From Bacteroidaceae bacterium (GTDB lineage: Bacteria > Bacteroidota > Bacteroidia > Bacteroidales > Bacteroidaceae), in contig JAKSIX010000009.1 in assembly GCA_024398595.1 (NCBI GenBank), forward strand, positions 1 to 54,156: 54,156 bases of DNA. The letters run 5' to 3'. The notes below the pieces were generated by a model, which was not told the origin of the DNA, did no database searches, and saw only the letters and a program-made list of their open reading frames with translations. Shown here in pieces: positions 35,551 to 44,428 of this stretch. A program made the position numbers and the translations under genes. Every line of letters starts with the position of its first letter. Positions within the stretch are counted from its first letter, which is position 1.

Positions 35551-36945
35551 ATGTTATTTGAAAGAGAGACTTACGTAGAGCGCAGAAAGGAACTTTCCGC
35601 CAAGGTCGGGGATGGCATTATCCTCCTGCCGGGAAATAATGATGCGCCGTGCAATTATCCGGCCAATGGGTACAAGTATCGCCAGGACAGCTCGTTCCTG
35701 TATTATTTCGGTCTGGAACACGACGGACTGGCGGGCGTGATTGATATTGATGGGAACAGGGAGTATCTGTTCGGTGATGACATAGACATGGAGAACATAA
35801 TCTGGACCGGTTTTGTCCCTTCTGTCGCCGATATGGCAGAGACGGTTGGCGTAAGCAATACGGCTCCGATGAAGGAACTTTGGAGTTTTGTCAGCAAGGC
35901 TTTGAAACAGGGGCGTAAGGTTCATTATCTGCCGCCGTACCGTTATGATACGATGATTCAGATTGGTGACCTGCTGGGCATTCATCCGCTCAAGACCAGG
36001 GAGAACGCATCGGTCAGGCTGATAAAGGCTGTGGTGGATATGCGCTCTGTGAAGTCGGAGGGTGAGATTGCCGAGATAGAGCGTGCCATGGCAATAGGCT
36101 ACGAAATGCATACAACGGCAATGAAGGCCTGTGCTCCGGGTGTGACGGAGAAGTTTATCGGAGGATTGATTGACGGAATAGCGGCAAGTTACGGCTGTAA
36201 AGTTTCATTCAACAGCATAGTGACAATGCACGGAGAGATATTTCACGGCGATCCGTCGCTCCACAGGCTTGAGTCCGGCAGACTGATGCTTTGTGATGCC
36301 GGTGCAGAGACGGTCAACAATTACTGTTCGGACAATACACGTGTCACACCGGTCAGTGGACATTTTACGGAGAAACAGCGTGACATTTATTCAATAGTCG
36401 AGGCCTGCCACGATCTGGTCATAGAGAAGGCTCATCCCGGTATGAAGTGGATGGATATGCATCTTGATGTATGCCGCCTGATGACAGATCGGTTGAAGGA
36501 TCTCGGTCTGATGAAAGGCAATACCGAAGATGCCGTACAGGCCGGAGCCCACGCTATGTTCCTGCAGCACGGTCTCGGTCATATGATGGGTATGGATGTA
36601 CACGATATGGAAGGTCTGGGTCAGATATATGTCGGTTTTGACGATGAAGTCCGCCCTTCGGAACAGTTCGGAACAAACTGTCTGCGCTGTGGCCGCAGAA
36701 TACAGCCGGGATGGGTTCTGACGGATGAACCCGGTATATATTTCATCCCTGCACTGATGGACAAATGGAAATCAGAGAATATGCACCGTGATTTCATCTG
36801 CTACGACAGGCTTGAGCAGTACCGCGATTTCGGCGGCATACGTTTGGAGGATGACATTCTGATTACGGAAACGGGTTGCAGGGTGCTGGGTGAGAAACAG
36901 ATTCCTTACCATTCGCACGAAGTGGAGGAGTTTATAGCAAGATGA
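35551..36945 (+). CDS. pepP: Xaa-Pro aminopeptidase
   Basis: The 464-residue M24B metallopeptidase removes N-terminal residues preceding proline. It has the N-terminal creatinase-like domain (SSFLYYFGLEHDGL near 48-61) and the pita-bread catalytic domain with all five metal ligands in order: LCDAGAE and SDNTR (two Asp), LGHMMGMDVHD (His), DEPGIYF (Glu) and GIRLEDD (Glu). Length is normal. It converges with mntP with 2 bp between. Confidence 0.94.
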   Translation: MLFERETYVERRKELSAKVGDGIILLPGNNDAPCNYPANGYKYRQDSSFLYYFGLEHDGLAGVIDIDGNREYLFGDDIDMENIIWTGFVPSVADMAETVGVSNTAPMKELWSFVSKALKQGRKVHYLPPYRYDTMIQIGDLLGIHPLKTRENASVRLIKAVVDMRSVKSEGEIAEIERAMAIGYEMHTTAMKACAPGVTEKFIGGLIDGIAASYGCKVSFNSIVTMHGEIFHGDPSLHRLESGRLMLCDAGAETVNNYCSDNTRVTPVSGHFTEKQRDIYSIVEACHDLVIEKAHPGMKWMDMHLDVCRLMTDRLKDLGLMKGNTEDAVQAGAHAMFLQHGLGHMMGMDVHDMEGLGQIYVGFDDEVRPSEQFGTNCLRCGRRIQPGWVLTDEPGIYFIPALMDKWKSENMHRDFICYDRLEQYRDFGGIRLEDDILITETGCRVLGEKQIPYHSHEVEEFIAR

Positions 36946-36947
36946 TG

Positions 36948-37505
36948 TCACACCATCAAGTGCCCAATCAGAATCTTTGTTCCGATAGCGATAAGGACAA
37001 GTCCTCCGATAATACCGGCGGTCTTATGGAAACGGGCTCCTAAAAAGGAGCCTGTCTTCAATCCTACGGCAGACAGAATGAATGTTGTGACACCGATGAT
37101 GAGTGCCGCGTACCATATATCAATGCCGAGGAACGCGAATGATATTCCGCAGGCAAGCGCGTCAATGCTTGTGGCTATTGCCAGAATCAGCATTGTCCTG
37201 AATCCGAATGATGCGTCAATGTTATCCTCTCCGTTTCCGAGCGACTCGCGTATCATATTCGCCCCTATCAGGAATAGAAGTCCGAAGGCTATCCAGTGGT
37301 CAAATCCGGTTATGAACTCAGAGAAACTTTGGCCGAGAAAAAAGCCTAATACAGGCATAAGTCCCTGAAAACCGCCGAACCATAACCCGACTGACAGTAC
37401 GTGCCGGAATCCGGTCTTGCCTGCAGCCAGACCTTTGCCGACCGATACGGCCAGGGCATCAATGGAAAGTCCTATTCCAATCAGGAGAATTTCAATGAAT
37501 GTCAT
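36948..37505 (-). CDS. mntP: MntP-family putative manganese efflux pump
   Basis: The 185-residue protein has six transmembrane segments and the family repeats GLSIDALAVSVGKG at about 10-23 and ATSIDALACGISFAF near 107-121, with acidic residues in the helices as expected for Mn(II) export. The ATG at 37505 gives the normal N-terminus. It starts 1 bp after the antiporter gene stop (37507), so the two inner-membrane cation transporters form an operon. Confidence 0.93.
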   Translation of the reverse strand: MTFIEILLIGIGLSIDALAVSVGKGLAAGKTGFRHVLSVGLWFGGFQGLMPVLGFFLGQSFSEFITGFDHWIAFGLLFLIGANMIRESLGNGEDNIDASFGFRTMLILAIATSIDALACGISFAFLGIDIWYAALIIGVTTFILSAVGLKTGSFLGARFHKTAGIIGGLVLIAIGTKILIGHLMV

Positions 37506-37506
37506 A

Positions 37507-38460
37507 TCATACTGTGTGGATAAGCCAGCCCATATAGGTGATTTCAATTATGAGCAATATGACACCTTCAACACGGTCGAATCTGTTTCTGGTGCAGGTG
37601 AACGTACTGATGAGCAGGAACAGCGCACATATGAATATTGCCGCATAATCTGTCAGGGCTATGCCGTTCATATCCAAAGGATGGATAAGTGACGCGCCTC
37701 CAAGGATAAGCAGAATGTTGGATGTGTTGGATCCGATTATGTTTCCAAGCGCGAGCTGGCTCCTGCCTTTTATGGCTGCAACCACGCTGGTAGCCAGTTC
37801 CGGCAGTGAAGTTCCGGCAGCCAGAATGGTGATTGCAATGAACTTGTCGCTCCATCCGGCCATTCTGGCAATGGTCTCTGCGTTGTTTACAAACATTCTG
37901 CCGCCGAAGACCAACGCTGCAAGTCCTCCTATAATGTATATTGATGCCTTGACAAAACTGTCGTGACTGTCGCTGCTGTCGGTATCAGTCTGCTTGCCGT
38001 TCCTGAAGGATGTGATCATATACCATACAAAGACAGCAAGGAACAGAATGCCGTCTGTCCTGTTCATACCGTTCATCCCTAAGTGAAATATGCTCTGCCG
38101 CAGACCGAGAAGAATCAGGACAGATGTGACCGCAATGTTCAGAGGTATGTCACGATGCGTGTTTTCGTGCGTGATTGTTATAGGACATATCACTGCTGAG
38201 ATTCCGAGAATCAGGGCAGTGTTGAAAATGTTGGATCCGATGATGTTCCCGACGGCCATATCCGAGTTCCCCTGTATGGCAGAGATGAAACTTACGACCA
38301 TTTCCGGGGCAGATGTGCCGAGTGCGACAATCGTCAGACCGATAACGAATTCACTGACACCCCATTTTCTGGCAAAGGCAGAAGCTCCGTCTATCAGTAC
38401 ATCGGCACCTGTTACGACCAGAACCAACCCGATTATAAGAAAAACAATTGCTCCGGACAT
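37507..38460 (-). CDS. Calcium/sodium antiporter (CaCA superfamily, YrbG-like)
   Basis: The 317-residue protein has two inverted repeats of five helices with the alpha-repeat motifs GTSAPEMVVSFISA near 50-63 with GNIIGSNIFN, and GTSLPELATSVVAA near 213-226 with GNIIGSNTSN. It exchanges Ca(II) for Na+ or K+ at the inner membrane. The start codon lies inside a copy of the CATTTCAAAACAGATTCT motif (read as CTGTTTCGAAATG). Cotranscribed with mntP. Confidence 0.94.
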   Translation of the reverse strand: MSGAIVFLIIGLVLVVTGADVLIDGASAFARKWGVSEFVIGLTIVALGTSAPEMVVSFISAIQGNSDMAVGNIIGSNIFNTALILGISAVICPITITHENTHRDIPLNIAVTSVLILLGLRQSIFHLGMNGMNRTDGILFLAVFVWYMITSFRNGKQTDTDSSDSHDSFVKASIYIIGGLAALVFGGRMFVNNAETIARMAGWSDKFIAITILAAGTSLPELATSVVAAIKGRSQLALGNIIGSNTSNILLILGGASLIHPLDMNGIALTDYAAIFICALFLLISTFTCTRNRFDRVEGVILLIIEITYMGWLIHTV

Positions 38461-38477
38461 TTCGAAACAGATTCTTA
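38454..38477. repeat. Copy of the CATTTCAAAACAGATTCT motif, covering a start codon
   Basis: CATTTCGAAACAGATTCT has one mismatch. On the minus strand the motif includes the ATG of the antiporter gene. Confidence 0.75.
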
Positions 38478-38591
38478 TCGGATGCGAAGTTAATGTTTTT
38501 TCAGCCCCTTGTCAAACAATCAACAATGTTAACAAACAAATCACGTAAATGTGGCGGATTCTACACGTTTGTCACGATAACTTTGCACCTG

Positions 38592-38775
38592 CCTTCGGGA
38601 ATAACGGAGCGAGTAAGTTTGATGACATATCATGAAGAACATACGACCTGCGGCCAACGTGTAAGATGACTCCCAGTACGTTGTATTTTGATTGTTTCTG
38701 ACAAGTTATTGTAAGTATTGGTAGATTAATACTTTTTGAGGTCTCCGGTCTGTGAAGATAGGGGACCTTCTTTTT
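38592..38775 (+). ncRNA. Candidate small RNA or structured leader in a 352-bp gap
   Basis: The gap between the antiporter and C11 peptidase genes holds a TAACTTTG element at 38578-38585 (weak -33) and, 150 bp later, two stem-loops: AAGTATT/AATACTT (38713-38734) followed by TTT, and AGGTCTCC/GGGGACCT (38739-38768) followed by CTTTTT. No convincing small protein is seen. A transcript of about 180 nt is thus possible. I cannot match it to a known RNA family. Confidence 0.4.
38738..38775 (+). terminator. Rho-independent terminator
   Basis: AGGTCTCC (38739-38746) pairs with GGGGACCT (38761-38768), one G-T wobble, loop of 14 nt, followed by TCTTTTT. The T-run overlaps the -33 element of the next promoter. 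Confidence 0.65.
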
Positions 38776-38804
38776 GTTTTATTGAGTGGAATGGCCTAAA
38801 TTTG
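38773..38804 (+). promoter_or_regulatory. Promoter of the C11 peptidase gene
   Basis: TTTG (38773-38776) and TAAATTTG (38797-38804) with a 20-bp spacer match the Bacteroidota promoter. The start codon at 38813 is only 8 bp further, so the mRNA would be nearly leaderless. Confidence 0.6.
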
Positions 38805-38812
38805 TGCTGATT

Positions 38813-40015
38813 ATGAAAATCTGGAATCTTTTGTCAAGGAATATTGCCGTGCTGTCGGTCCTGCTGTCGGTGACTGCACCGTTATTCGAGTCGTGTGAGA
38901 CTTGGAATCCTGAGGAGCTGCGCAGAAAGACCGTTCTTGTATATATGTCCGGAGATAACGATCTCTGGTCATCCATGAGCTTGAACATCAAAGCGATGGC
39001 TGCCGGTATGACTCCGGAATTGTCGGCATATAACAGTCTGATAGTCTTTGTTGACAGACCTGATGCCAACTCTTTGCTATTGGATGTGAGGAACTATATG
39101 TGCGATACGGTGAAAGTCTGGAATGAGCATCTGTCATCGTCATCTCCGGATGTCCTGTCAATGGTGATGGATTATGTCAGAAAATCGTATACAGCGATGT
39201 CGTATGGGCTTGTGATGTCATCACACGGAACAGGGTGGGTTCCTGATTCAACATTGAATTATATAGACCCTTACAAATATGGACTGCCTCTTGGAAAATT
39301 GAATCAGATGTCGGCCACTAAGGCTGTGTGCTGCAAGGTTACATCTGCCGGAAAGATGCGGTGGATGAATGTTGACAGGATGGCCGCAGCGATACCGGAC
39401 GGACAGTTTGACTTCATTCTGTTTGATGCCTGTCTGATGGCAGGGGTAGAGACTATGTGCGAACTTTACGGCAAAACGGAATATGTGATTGGTTCGTCTG
39501 TGGAAATCATGCGTAGCGGATTCCCATATTCTGACATTATGCAAGATCTGTTCAGTGGCAGTTATGCCGATGTCTGTCGTAAGTGCTATGAGTATTATGA
39601 CGGGAAATCCGGCACGGAGCGTACTTGTGGCGTGGCTCTGATAAATGTTGACAAAATCCGTGCACTGGCGGATGCATTCAGGACGGTTGTTGACAATGCG
39701 ACGATCGATGTTGATGATATTGATCTGTATCACGATGTCCAACGTTGTGACAGGTATATGAATCCTGTGATGTTTGACCTGTTGGATGTTGCGGAAAAAC
39801 TGAAACCCGGCGAGTCGGCCTTGAATGCTCTCGACAGGGCATTGTCTGACTGTGTTTCAGCCTGCTATCATACCGATTATGTGGTTCAGGACTTGAAACT
39901 TGACAAATATTGCGGTCTGAACTGCTATTTGCCTGTATCGGAATATGCGTATGTGATTAATCCGGCTTTTGCGAAGACGGAATGGAATAGATTAACTGGT
40001 TTTTTAAGGAGGTAG
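38813..40015 (+). CDS. Clostripain-family (C11) cysteine peptidase, lipoprotein
   Basis: The 400-residue protein has a lipoprotein-type signal sequence with Cys28 (LFESC). The C11 catalytic dyad is visible as His138 in SSHGTGW and Cys207 in FDACLMAG, with VLVYMSGDND as the first strand. C11 peptidases of Bacteroides (for example fragipain) cleave after basic residues and process surface proteins. Here no obvious substrate gene is adjacent. A glucosidase gene follows by 4 bp, probably in the same operon. Confidence 0.9.
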   Translation: MKIWNLLSRNIAVLSVLLSVTAPLFESCETWNPEELRRKTVLVYMSGDNDLWSSMSLNIKAMAAGMTPELSAYNSLIVFVDRPDANSLLLDVRNYMCDTVKVWNEHLSSSSPDVLSMVMDYVRKSYTAMSYGLVMSSHGTGWVPDSTLNYIDPYKYGLPLGKLNQMSATKAVCCKVTSAGKMRWMNVDRMAAAIPDGQFDFILFDACLMAGVETMCELYGKTEYVIGSSVEIMRSGFPYSDIMQDLFSGSYADVCRKCYEYYDGKSGTERTCGVALINVDKIRALADAFRTVVDNATIDVDDIDLYHDVQRCDRYMNPVMFDLLDVAEKLKPGESALNALDRALSDCVSACYHTDYVVQDLKLDKYCGLNCYLPVSEYAYVINPAFAKTEWNRLTGFLRR

Positions 40016-40019
40016 TAAT

Positions 40020-42329
40020 ATGGACAGACGTTTAAGGTTTATTGTCGTATTGGCTTTCGGCATTCTGATGGCGGGATGCGGTGGGAAACGGGATAATACA
40101 TTGAAAAGGGATATCCACTTCTCACGTCTGGACGGTAATGAGGCTGAGATTACGCGTATCATCGGTGGTATGACACTGGAGGAAAAGATAGCGATGCTTC
40201 ACGGCCGTAATATGTTTACATCGGCAGGTGTACCTGCACAAGGTGTCCCGGACATGATTTATGCGGACGGCCCGTTCGGCATCCGTGAGGAAATGGAACC
40301 GCATTCGTGGAATCCGTTGCATTGGTCAAACGATTCCGCCACGTTTTTTCCTACAGGTTCTGCTTTAGCCGCCACTTGGGATGAGGATATCGCATACGAG
40401 TATGGTAAGGGTATAGGCATTGAGGCGCGTCTTCGTGGAAAGGATATGATGTTGGGACCGGCCATAAATATACAGCGTATTCCTACGGGAGGACGTACGT
40501 ATGAGTATCTGAGCGAGGATCCGTTCCTCAGCGCACGTATTGCAGTCGGATATGTCAGGGGTATGCAGGATCAGGGTGTGGCATCGTGTGTGAAGCACTT
40601 TGCCCTGAACAATCAGGAGACCAATCGTGGAACGGTTAATGTCATTGTCAGCCCACGCACGATGCGTGAGATATATCTGCCGCCGTTTGAGGCTGCCATT
40701 GTAGAGGGCGATGCATTCGGTGTGATGTCTGCCTACAACAAGATTAACGGTACGTGGTGCGGAGAGAACAGCCAACTGCTTGATCAGATTCTGAGGCAGG
40801 ACTGGGGCTTCAAGGGTATGGTGATATCTGATTGGGGCGGTACTCACAGCGTCGTCGAGTCGGTTATGGCCGGTCTGAATGTGGAAATGCCGGACAGCAG
40901 TTTTCACGGTAAGGCCTTGCTTGACTCTGTCCGGGCAGGTGCCGTACCTGAATCTGTCATTGATCAGCGCGTACGGGAGATTCTGCGCGTGCGCCTTGTC
41001 ATTGACCCTATTCCAGAGGACGATGCCAATGTCAGGATGACGTGTCAGCCGGAGCAGGCTGCCATAGCATACCGTGTTGCCCTGAAGTCTGTCGTGCTGC
41101 TCAAGAATCAGGATAACATTCTGCCTGTGAGTTTGGACAGCGTCCATAAGATTGCCGTGATAGGTGACAACGCAGACAAAAAGATGTCAAATGGCGGAGT
41201 TGGCGCAGGTGTGAAAGCATTGTACGAAGTTACTCCTTTAGCCGGATTACGCAACCGTGTAGGTGACAAGGCTGAAATAATCTATGCTCAAGGGTACACC
41301 TCGCAGCGGCGTGGCATGTTCGGCGGATTCGGAATGCGCCCGGGTATGTCCGGAGGCTTCCCCGGAATGCGCAGGTCGGGACAACAGCCTGACAATACGG
41401 ATGACAAGCTTCTGAAGGAGGCTGTAAAGGCAGCATCGGATGCGGATCTGGTCCTGTTCGTGGGAGGTGACAACCGTCAGTGGGAAACCGAGGGCAGTGA
41501 CCGTCAGTCAATGGCTCTGCCATACAATCAGGAAAAGGTGTTGGAGGCTATTGCCGAAGTAAATCCGAATATCGTATTCATAGCTGTGGCAGGAGCTCCT
41601 GTAGATTTGAATGTCGTGAACAGCTGCTCAAAGGCCATCGTACAATCCTGGTTCAATGGTACAGAGGGAGGCAACGCGCTTGCTGACATCCTGTTGGGTG
41701 TATATGCCCCTGCCGGTCGTCTGCCATTCTCATATCCTTACCGTATAGAGGATTCTCCGGCCTATTCATTAGGGAATTTCCCTCAGACGGATGCTGCGAT
41801 TTCGGAGGATGTCTTTGTGTCTCTTGTCGGAGACAAGACGGCGGAAGAAGTTCAGAATGGTTCAGAGAACCGTACGACGGCACTCTATTCGGAGGATATG
41901 CTGGTAGGATACAGGTGGTATGATACAAAACAGAAACCTGTCATGTATCCTTTCGGATATGGCCTGACGTATACGGAATTTGAGTATGGAAACATGTCTG
42001 CGGAAAAGTCTAAAGGTAATGGCGGTGATTGTATAAATGTGACGTTTACATTGAAGAATACAGGACATGTAGCTGCCGATGAGGTGGCGCAACTGTATGT
42101 GCATCGTATCAATGCGATGGTGGTATGGCCATACAAGGAATTGAAGGCATTCAAGCGGGTGTCATTGGATGCGGGTGAAACCAGGACTGTGACTTTGACA
42201 GTTCCTGTGGAACAGTTGGAATATTGGAGTGAAGAGAATCACGACTGGATGCTGGAACACGGCAAGCTCAGTCTGCTGCTTGGTCCGAATGCAGGTGATG
42301 TCAGACTGAGTTCTACGGTTGAAATTTAA
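40020..42329 (+). CDS. Glycoside hydrolase family 3 beta-glucosidase, lipoprotein
   Basis: The 769-residue protein has a lipobox LMAGC near residue 20. It has the GH3 layout: the N-terminal barrel with GPAINIQRIPTGGRTYEYLSEDP split over about 143-165, CVKHFALNNQETNR, the nucleophile Asp271 in VISDWGG, the alpha/beta sandwich with VLLKNQDNILP, and the C-terminal fibronectin-III-like domain with YPFGYGLTYTEF. An unusual Gly/Met/Arg-rich stretch lies at about residues 430-456. It releases beta-linked glucose or related sugars, probably periplasmic or surface. Confidence 0.93.
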   Translation: MDRRLRFIVVLAFGILMAGCGGKRDNTLKRDIHFSRLDGNEAEITRIIGGMTLEEKIAMLHGRNMFTSAGVPAQGVPDMIYADGPFGIREEMEPHSWNPLHWSNDSATFFPTGSALAATWDEDIAYEYGKGIGIEARLRGKDMMLGPAINIQRIPTGGRTYEYLSEDPFLSARIAVGYVRGMQDQGVASCVKHFALNNQETNRGTVNVIVSPRTMREIYLPPFEAAIVEGDAFGVMSAYNKINGTWCGENSQLLDQILRQDWGFKGMVISDWGGTHSVVESVMAGLNVEMPDSSFHGKALLDSVRAGAVPESVIDQRVREILRVRLVIDPIPEDDANVRMTCQPEQAAIAYRVALKSVVLLKNQDNILPVSLDSVHKIAVIGDNADKKMSNGGVGAGVKALYEVTPLAGLRNRVGDKAEIIYAQGYTSQRRGMFGGFGMRPGMSGGFPGMRRSGQQPDNTDDKLLKEAVKAASDADLVLFVGGDNRQWETEGSDRQSMALPYNQEKVLEAIAEVNPNIVFIAVAGAPVDLNVVNSCSKAIVQSWFNGTEGGNALADILLGVYAPAGRLPFSYPYRIEDSPAYSLGNFPQTDAAISEDVFVSLVGDKTAEEVQNGSENRTTALYSEDMLVGYRWYDTKQKPVMYPFGYGLTYTEFEYGNMSAEKSKGNGGDCINVTFTLKNTGHVAADEVAQLYVHRINAMVVWPYKELKAFKRVSLDAGETRTVTLTVPVEQLEYWSEENHDWMLEHGKLSLLLGPNAGDVRLSSTVEI

Positions 42330-42340
42330 TTTTTAGCGAT

Positions 42341-42658
42341 ATGGAGAGTAATGAGGGTAATAAGGGACAGCTTCAGATTGATGTGAAGCAGGATGTGGCG
42401 TGTGGAAGCTATTCAAATCTGGCGATAATATCACACTCGCGGAGTGAGTTCATTCTTGATTTCGCCACCATATTGCCTGGCGCACCGAAAGCATTGGTAA
42501 GTAACAGGATAGTGATGACTCCGGAGAATGCCAAGCGTCTGCTGATGGCCCTGCAGGATAATATGAATAAGTTTGAGACGAATTTCGGATATGTAGATCT
42601 CGGCGAGAAAAAGGGAACATACGTTATGGGATTCGGCGGAGAAAAGGCAAAATCGTGA
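42341..42658 (+). CDS. DUF3467 family protein
   Basis: This 105-residue protein has the DUF3467 features: YSNLAIISHSRSEFILDFA near 21-39, an APKALVSNRIVMTPENAKRL segment, and ALQDNMNKFETNFG. It is common in Bacteroidota and of unknown function. It starts 11 bp after the GH3 gene and 4 bp before the next small gene. Confidence 0.85.
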   Translation: MESNEGNKGQLQIDVKQDVACGSYSNLAIISHSRSEFILDFATILPGAPKALVSNRIVMTPENAKRLLMALQDNMNKFETNFGYVDLGEKKGTYVMGFGGEKAKS

Positions 42659-42662
42659 ACTG

Positions 42663-43070
42663 ATGGATATACTGTTGCAATATTCTGAGCTGGAGGGTCT
42701 TGTGCTTGCCGGAACGGGTGTGAAACTTGGGCTCGAGCCTGTGTCGGGCGATACGGTCCGTGTGTGTTATCCGTTGAAGGTAATGGGTATGACCAGAAAT
42801 GTGGGTCTGTCCGTGAGAGTTGTTGGCATAGATTGTAATGATCTCAAACTGGAGTATTCCGCTGATGGCGGTGCAATAATGAATATGGCTGTTTCGTCAT
42901 TTCTGGTAAACTACAGGGAACAGATAGCGGGTAAGGTGTCATTGGACAACAATTCGGTGACTGTACATCTGTCACAGATTCCGGGCCTTTCTGATAAACT
43001 GGACAGATTCCAGCCGACGGGTATAGTCTTTGACGGTACTGCCGTCAAACTGTCTGTTGCGTTGAAATAA
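42663..43070 (+). CDS. Hypothetical protein, 135 residues
   Basis: I do not recognise a family. It has no signal peptide or membrane segment and looks like a small alternating alpha/beta cytoplasmic protein. It lies 4 bp after the DUF3467 gene and is likely cotranscribed. The segment VSLDNNSVTVHLSQIPGL near 99-116 suggests a beta-hairpin-rich C-terminal half. Confidence 0.7.
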   Translation: MDILLQYSELEGLVLAGTGVKLGLEPVSGDTVRVCYPLKVMGMTRNVGLSVRVVGIDCNDLKLEYSADGGAIMNMAVSSFLVNYREQIAGKVSLDNNSVTVHLSQIPGLSDKLDRFQPTGIVFDGTAVKLSVALK

Positions 43071-43079
43071 CCGTACGGC

Positions 43080-43517
43080 TCAGGACAGAGCCCCTATTAT
43101 CACTGCCCAGCATACAAAGCGTCCGGCTTTTCCTGCCAGAAGCAGCAGGATTGTCCATAGAGGATTGGCTCTGTAGAATCCGAGAGCCAGTGCCAATACG
43201 TCTCCGATAAACGGCATCCAGCTGACCAGTGCCAGCCAAACACCGTATTTGTTGATATACGCCTGCTGTTTCTGCAGTTTCTCCGGACTCACTTTGAAGT
43301 ATTTCTCTATCCATTCCAGTTTGCCGAGACGTCCCATATAGTAGGTGACGATTCCTCCTAACCAATTTCCGGCCGATGCAACGATTATGCAGGCTGTAGG
43401 ACGTCCTATTGCGGCAAGCGCTCCGATGAAAAGCGCATCGGAACTGAAGGGAAAAACAGTGGCTGAGAGAAATGTTCCCCAGAACAGTCCCCACAGCCCT
43501 AAATTTTCAAGATTCAT
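43080..43517 (-). CDS. YqaA-family (SNARE-associated/DedA-like) membrane protein
   Basis: The 145-residue protein has four to five hydrophobic segments and the YqaA motifs LWGLFWGTFLSATVFPFSS near 8-26, GNWLGGIVTYYMGRLGK near 51-67 and FIGDVLALALGFYRAN near 102-117. DedA-like proteins act in membrane lipid and ion homeostasis; the exact role is unknown. The 21 bp between this start and the upstream SDR stop consist entirely of the CATTTCAAAACAGATTCT motif. Confidence 0.85.
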   Translation of the reverse strand: MNLENLGLWGLFWGTFLSATVFPFSSDALFIGALAAIGRPTACIIVASAGNWLGGIVTYYMGRLGKLEWIEKYFKVSPEKLQKQQAYINKYGVWLALVSWMPFIGDVLALALGFYRANPLWTILLLLAGKAGRFVCWAVIIGALS

Positions 43518-43543
43518 CGGAACATTTCAAAACAGATTCTAAG
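43518..43543. repeat. Copy of the CATTTCAAAACAGATTCT motif, forming a whole intergenic gap
   Basis: The exact core fills the gap between the YqaA-like start and the SDR stop; the SDR stop codon TAG lies inside the motif. Confidence 0.85.
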
Positions 43544-44339
43544 ATTTGTAATAGTCTCTCAGAATGTTTACGAACAATGCTCCTGGCAATATGCGCTTGA
43601 GAAGTACTGACAGCCTCTGCTCAAAATTAGCCACGACATAATGCAGCCTCGGTTTGCGACATCCAACTATCTTCACGATTCTCTGTGCGAGTACTTCCGG
43701 TTTGAGTCCTCCGTTTTCCTCGTCCTCAATTATGCTGAGGCTTCTCCTGAATACAGGACCGTAGTCAGAATCGTTAAGCGATGCCTCGGAATTCCTGCGT
43801 GTGGCAGTAAAATTAGTGGCGAAATCGCCGGGCTCGACTATTGATACGCTGATGCCGAAACGCTTCACCTCGGCGCTGAGTGCTTCCGAAAACCCCTCAA
43901 TGGCGAATTTTGATGCGGAGTAGTAGCCCTGGTAGGGCAGTCCCATCAGTCCGCCGATGGAACTGAGATTTATTATCTTACCCTTACGTGCGGCTCTCAT
44001 ATATGGAAGGGCGGCGCGGCACATATTCACGCACCCGTTGAAGTTCGTGCCCATCTGAAGGTCTATCTCCTCGGTGGTGGCAAGCTCAAGCGAGCCTCCT
44101 ATTCCCATACCGGCGTTGTTTATCAGCACATCGATACGGCCCTCTTCTTCAAATATCTGCCTGATTATTTCCCTGACAGCCTCGAAATCACGTACATCGC
44201 CCTGCCTGTACGTAATCCTGTCGTGGCTGATTTGGCGGCGTGCAATGCCATACACTTTGTAGCCTTTCGCTGCGAGAAGCTCCGCTGTCGCTTTTCCGAA
44301 ACCGGATGAGGCTCCGGTAATCACTGCAACTTCTGTCAT
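43539..44339 (-). CDS. Short-chain dehydrogenase/reductase
   Basis: The 266-residue classical SDR has the cofactor loop TGASSGFGKA at about 8-17, NNAG near 80, and the catalytic YSASK with upstream Ser (LSSIGG). It is an NAD(P)-dependent oxidoreductase of unknown substrate. The ATG at 44339 places the Rossmann strand at the usual distance; a start seven codons upstream also exists. The C-terminus (last codons ...YKS) ends within the recurrent motif. Confidence 0.9.
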   Translation of the reverse strand: MTEVAVITGASSGFGKATAELLAAKGYKVYGIARRQISHDRITYRQGDVRDFEAVREIIRQIFEEEGRIDVLINNAGMGIGGSLELATTEEIDLQMGTNFNGCVNMCRAALPYMRAARKGKIINLSSIGGLMGLPYQGYYSASKFAIEGFSEALSAEVKRFGISVSIVEPGDFATNFTATRRNSEASLNDSDYGPVFRRSLSIIEDEENGGLKPEVLAQRIVKIVGCRKPRLHYVVANFEQRLSVLLKRILPGALFVNILRDYYKS

Positions 44340-44368
44340 TTCCTGTTTTAGTGATGTCAAATACCGTG

Positions 44369-44376
44369 CAAATTTA
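44369..44376 (-). promoter_or_regulatory. Bacteroidota -7 promoter element for the SDR gene
   Basis: Minus-strand TAAATTTG matches TAnnTTTG, 30 bp upstream of the start at 44339. Confidence 0.5.
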
Positions 44377-44411
44377 TGTACTTTTGACGAAACGGTATGC
44401 GTATTTCACTG

Positions 44412-44419
44412 TATATTTG
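44412..44419 (+). promoter_or_regulatory. Bacteroidota -7 promoter element for malQ
   Basis: TATATTTG matches TAnnTTTG and ends 9 bp before the ATG at 44429, so the message would be nearly leaderless. Confidence 0.5.
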
Positions 44420-44428
44420 CTGTAATTT

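Noticed and set aside
38448-38669. Small protein in the gap upstream of the C11 peptidase gene
   Set aside because: The frame overlaps the antiporter start and the recurrent motif, has no hydrophobic or conserved pattern, and the stem-loops suggest a non-coding role.
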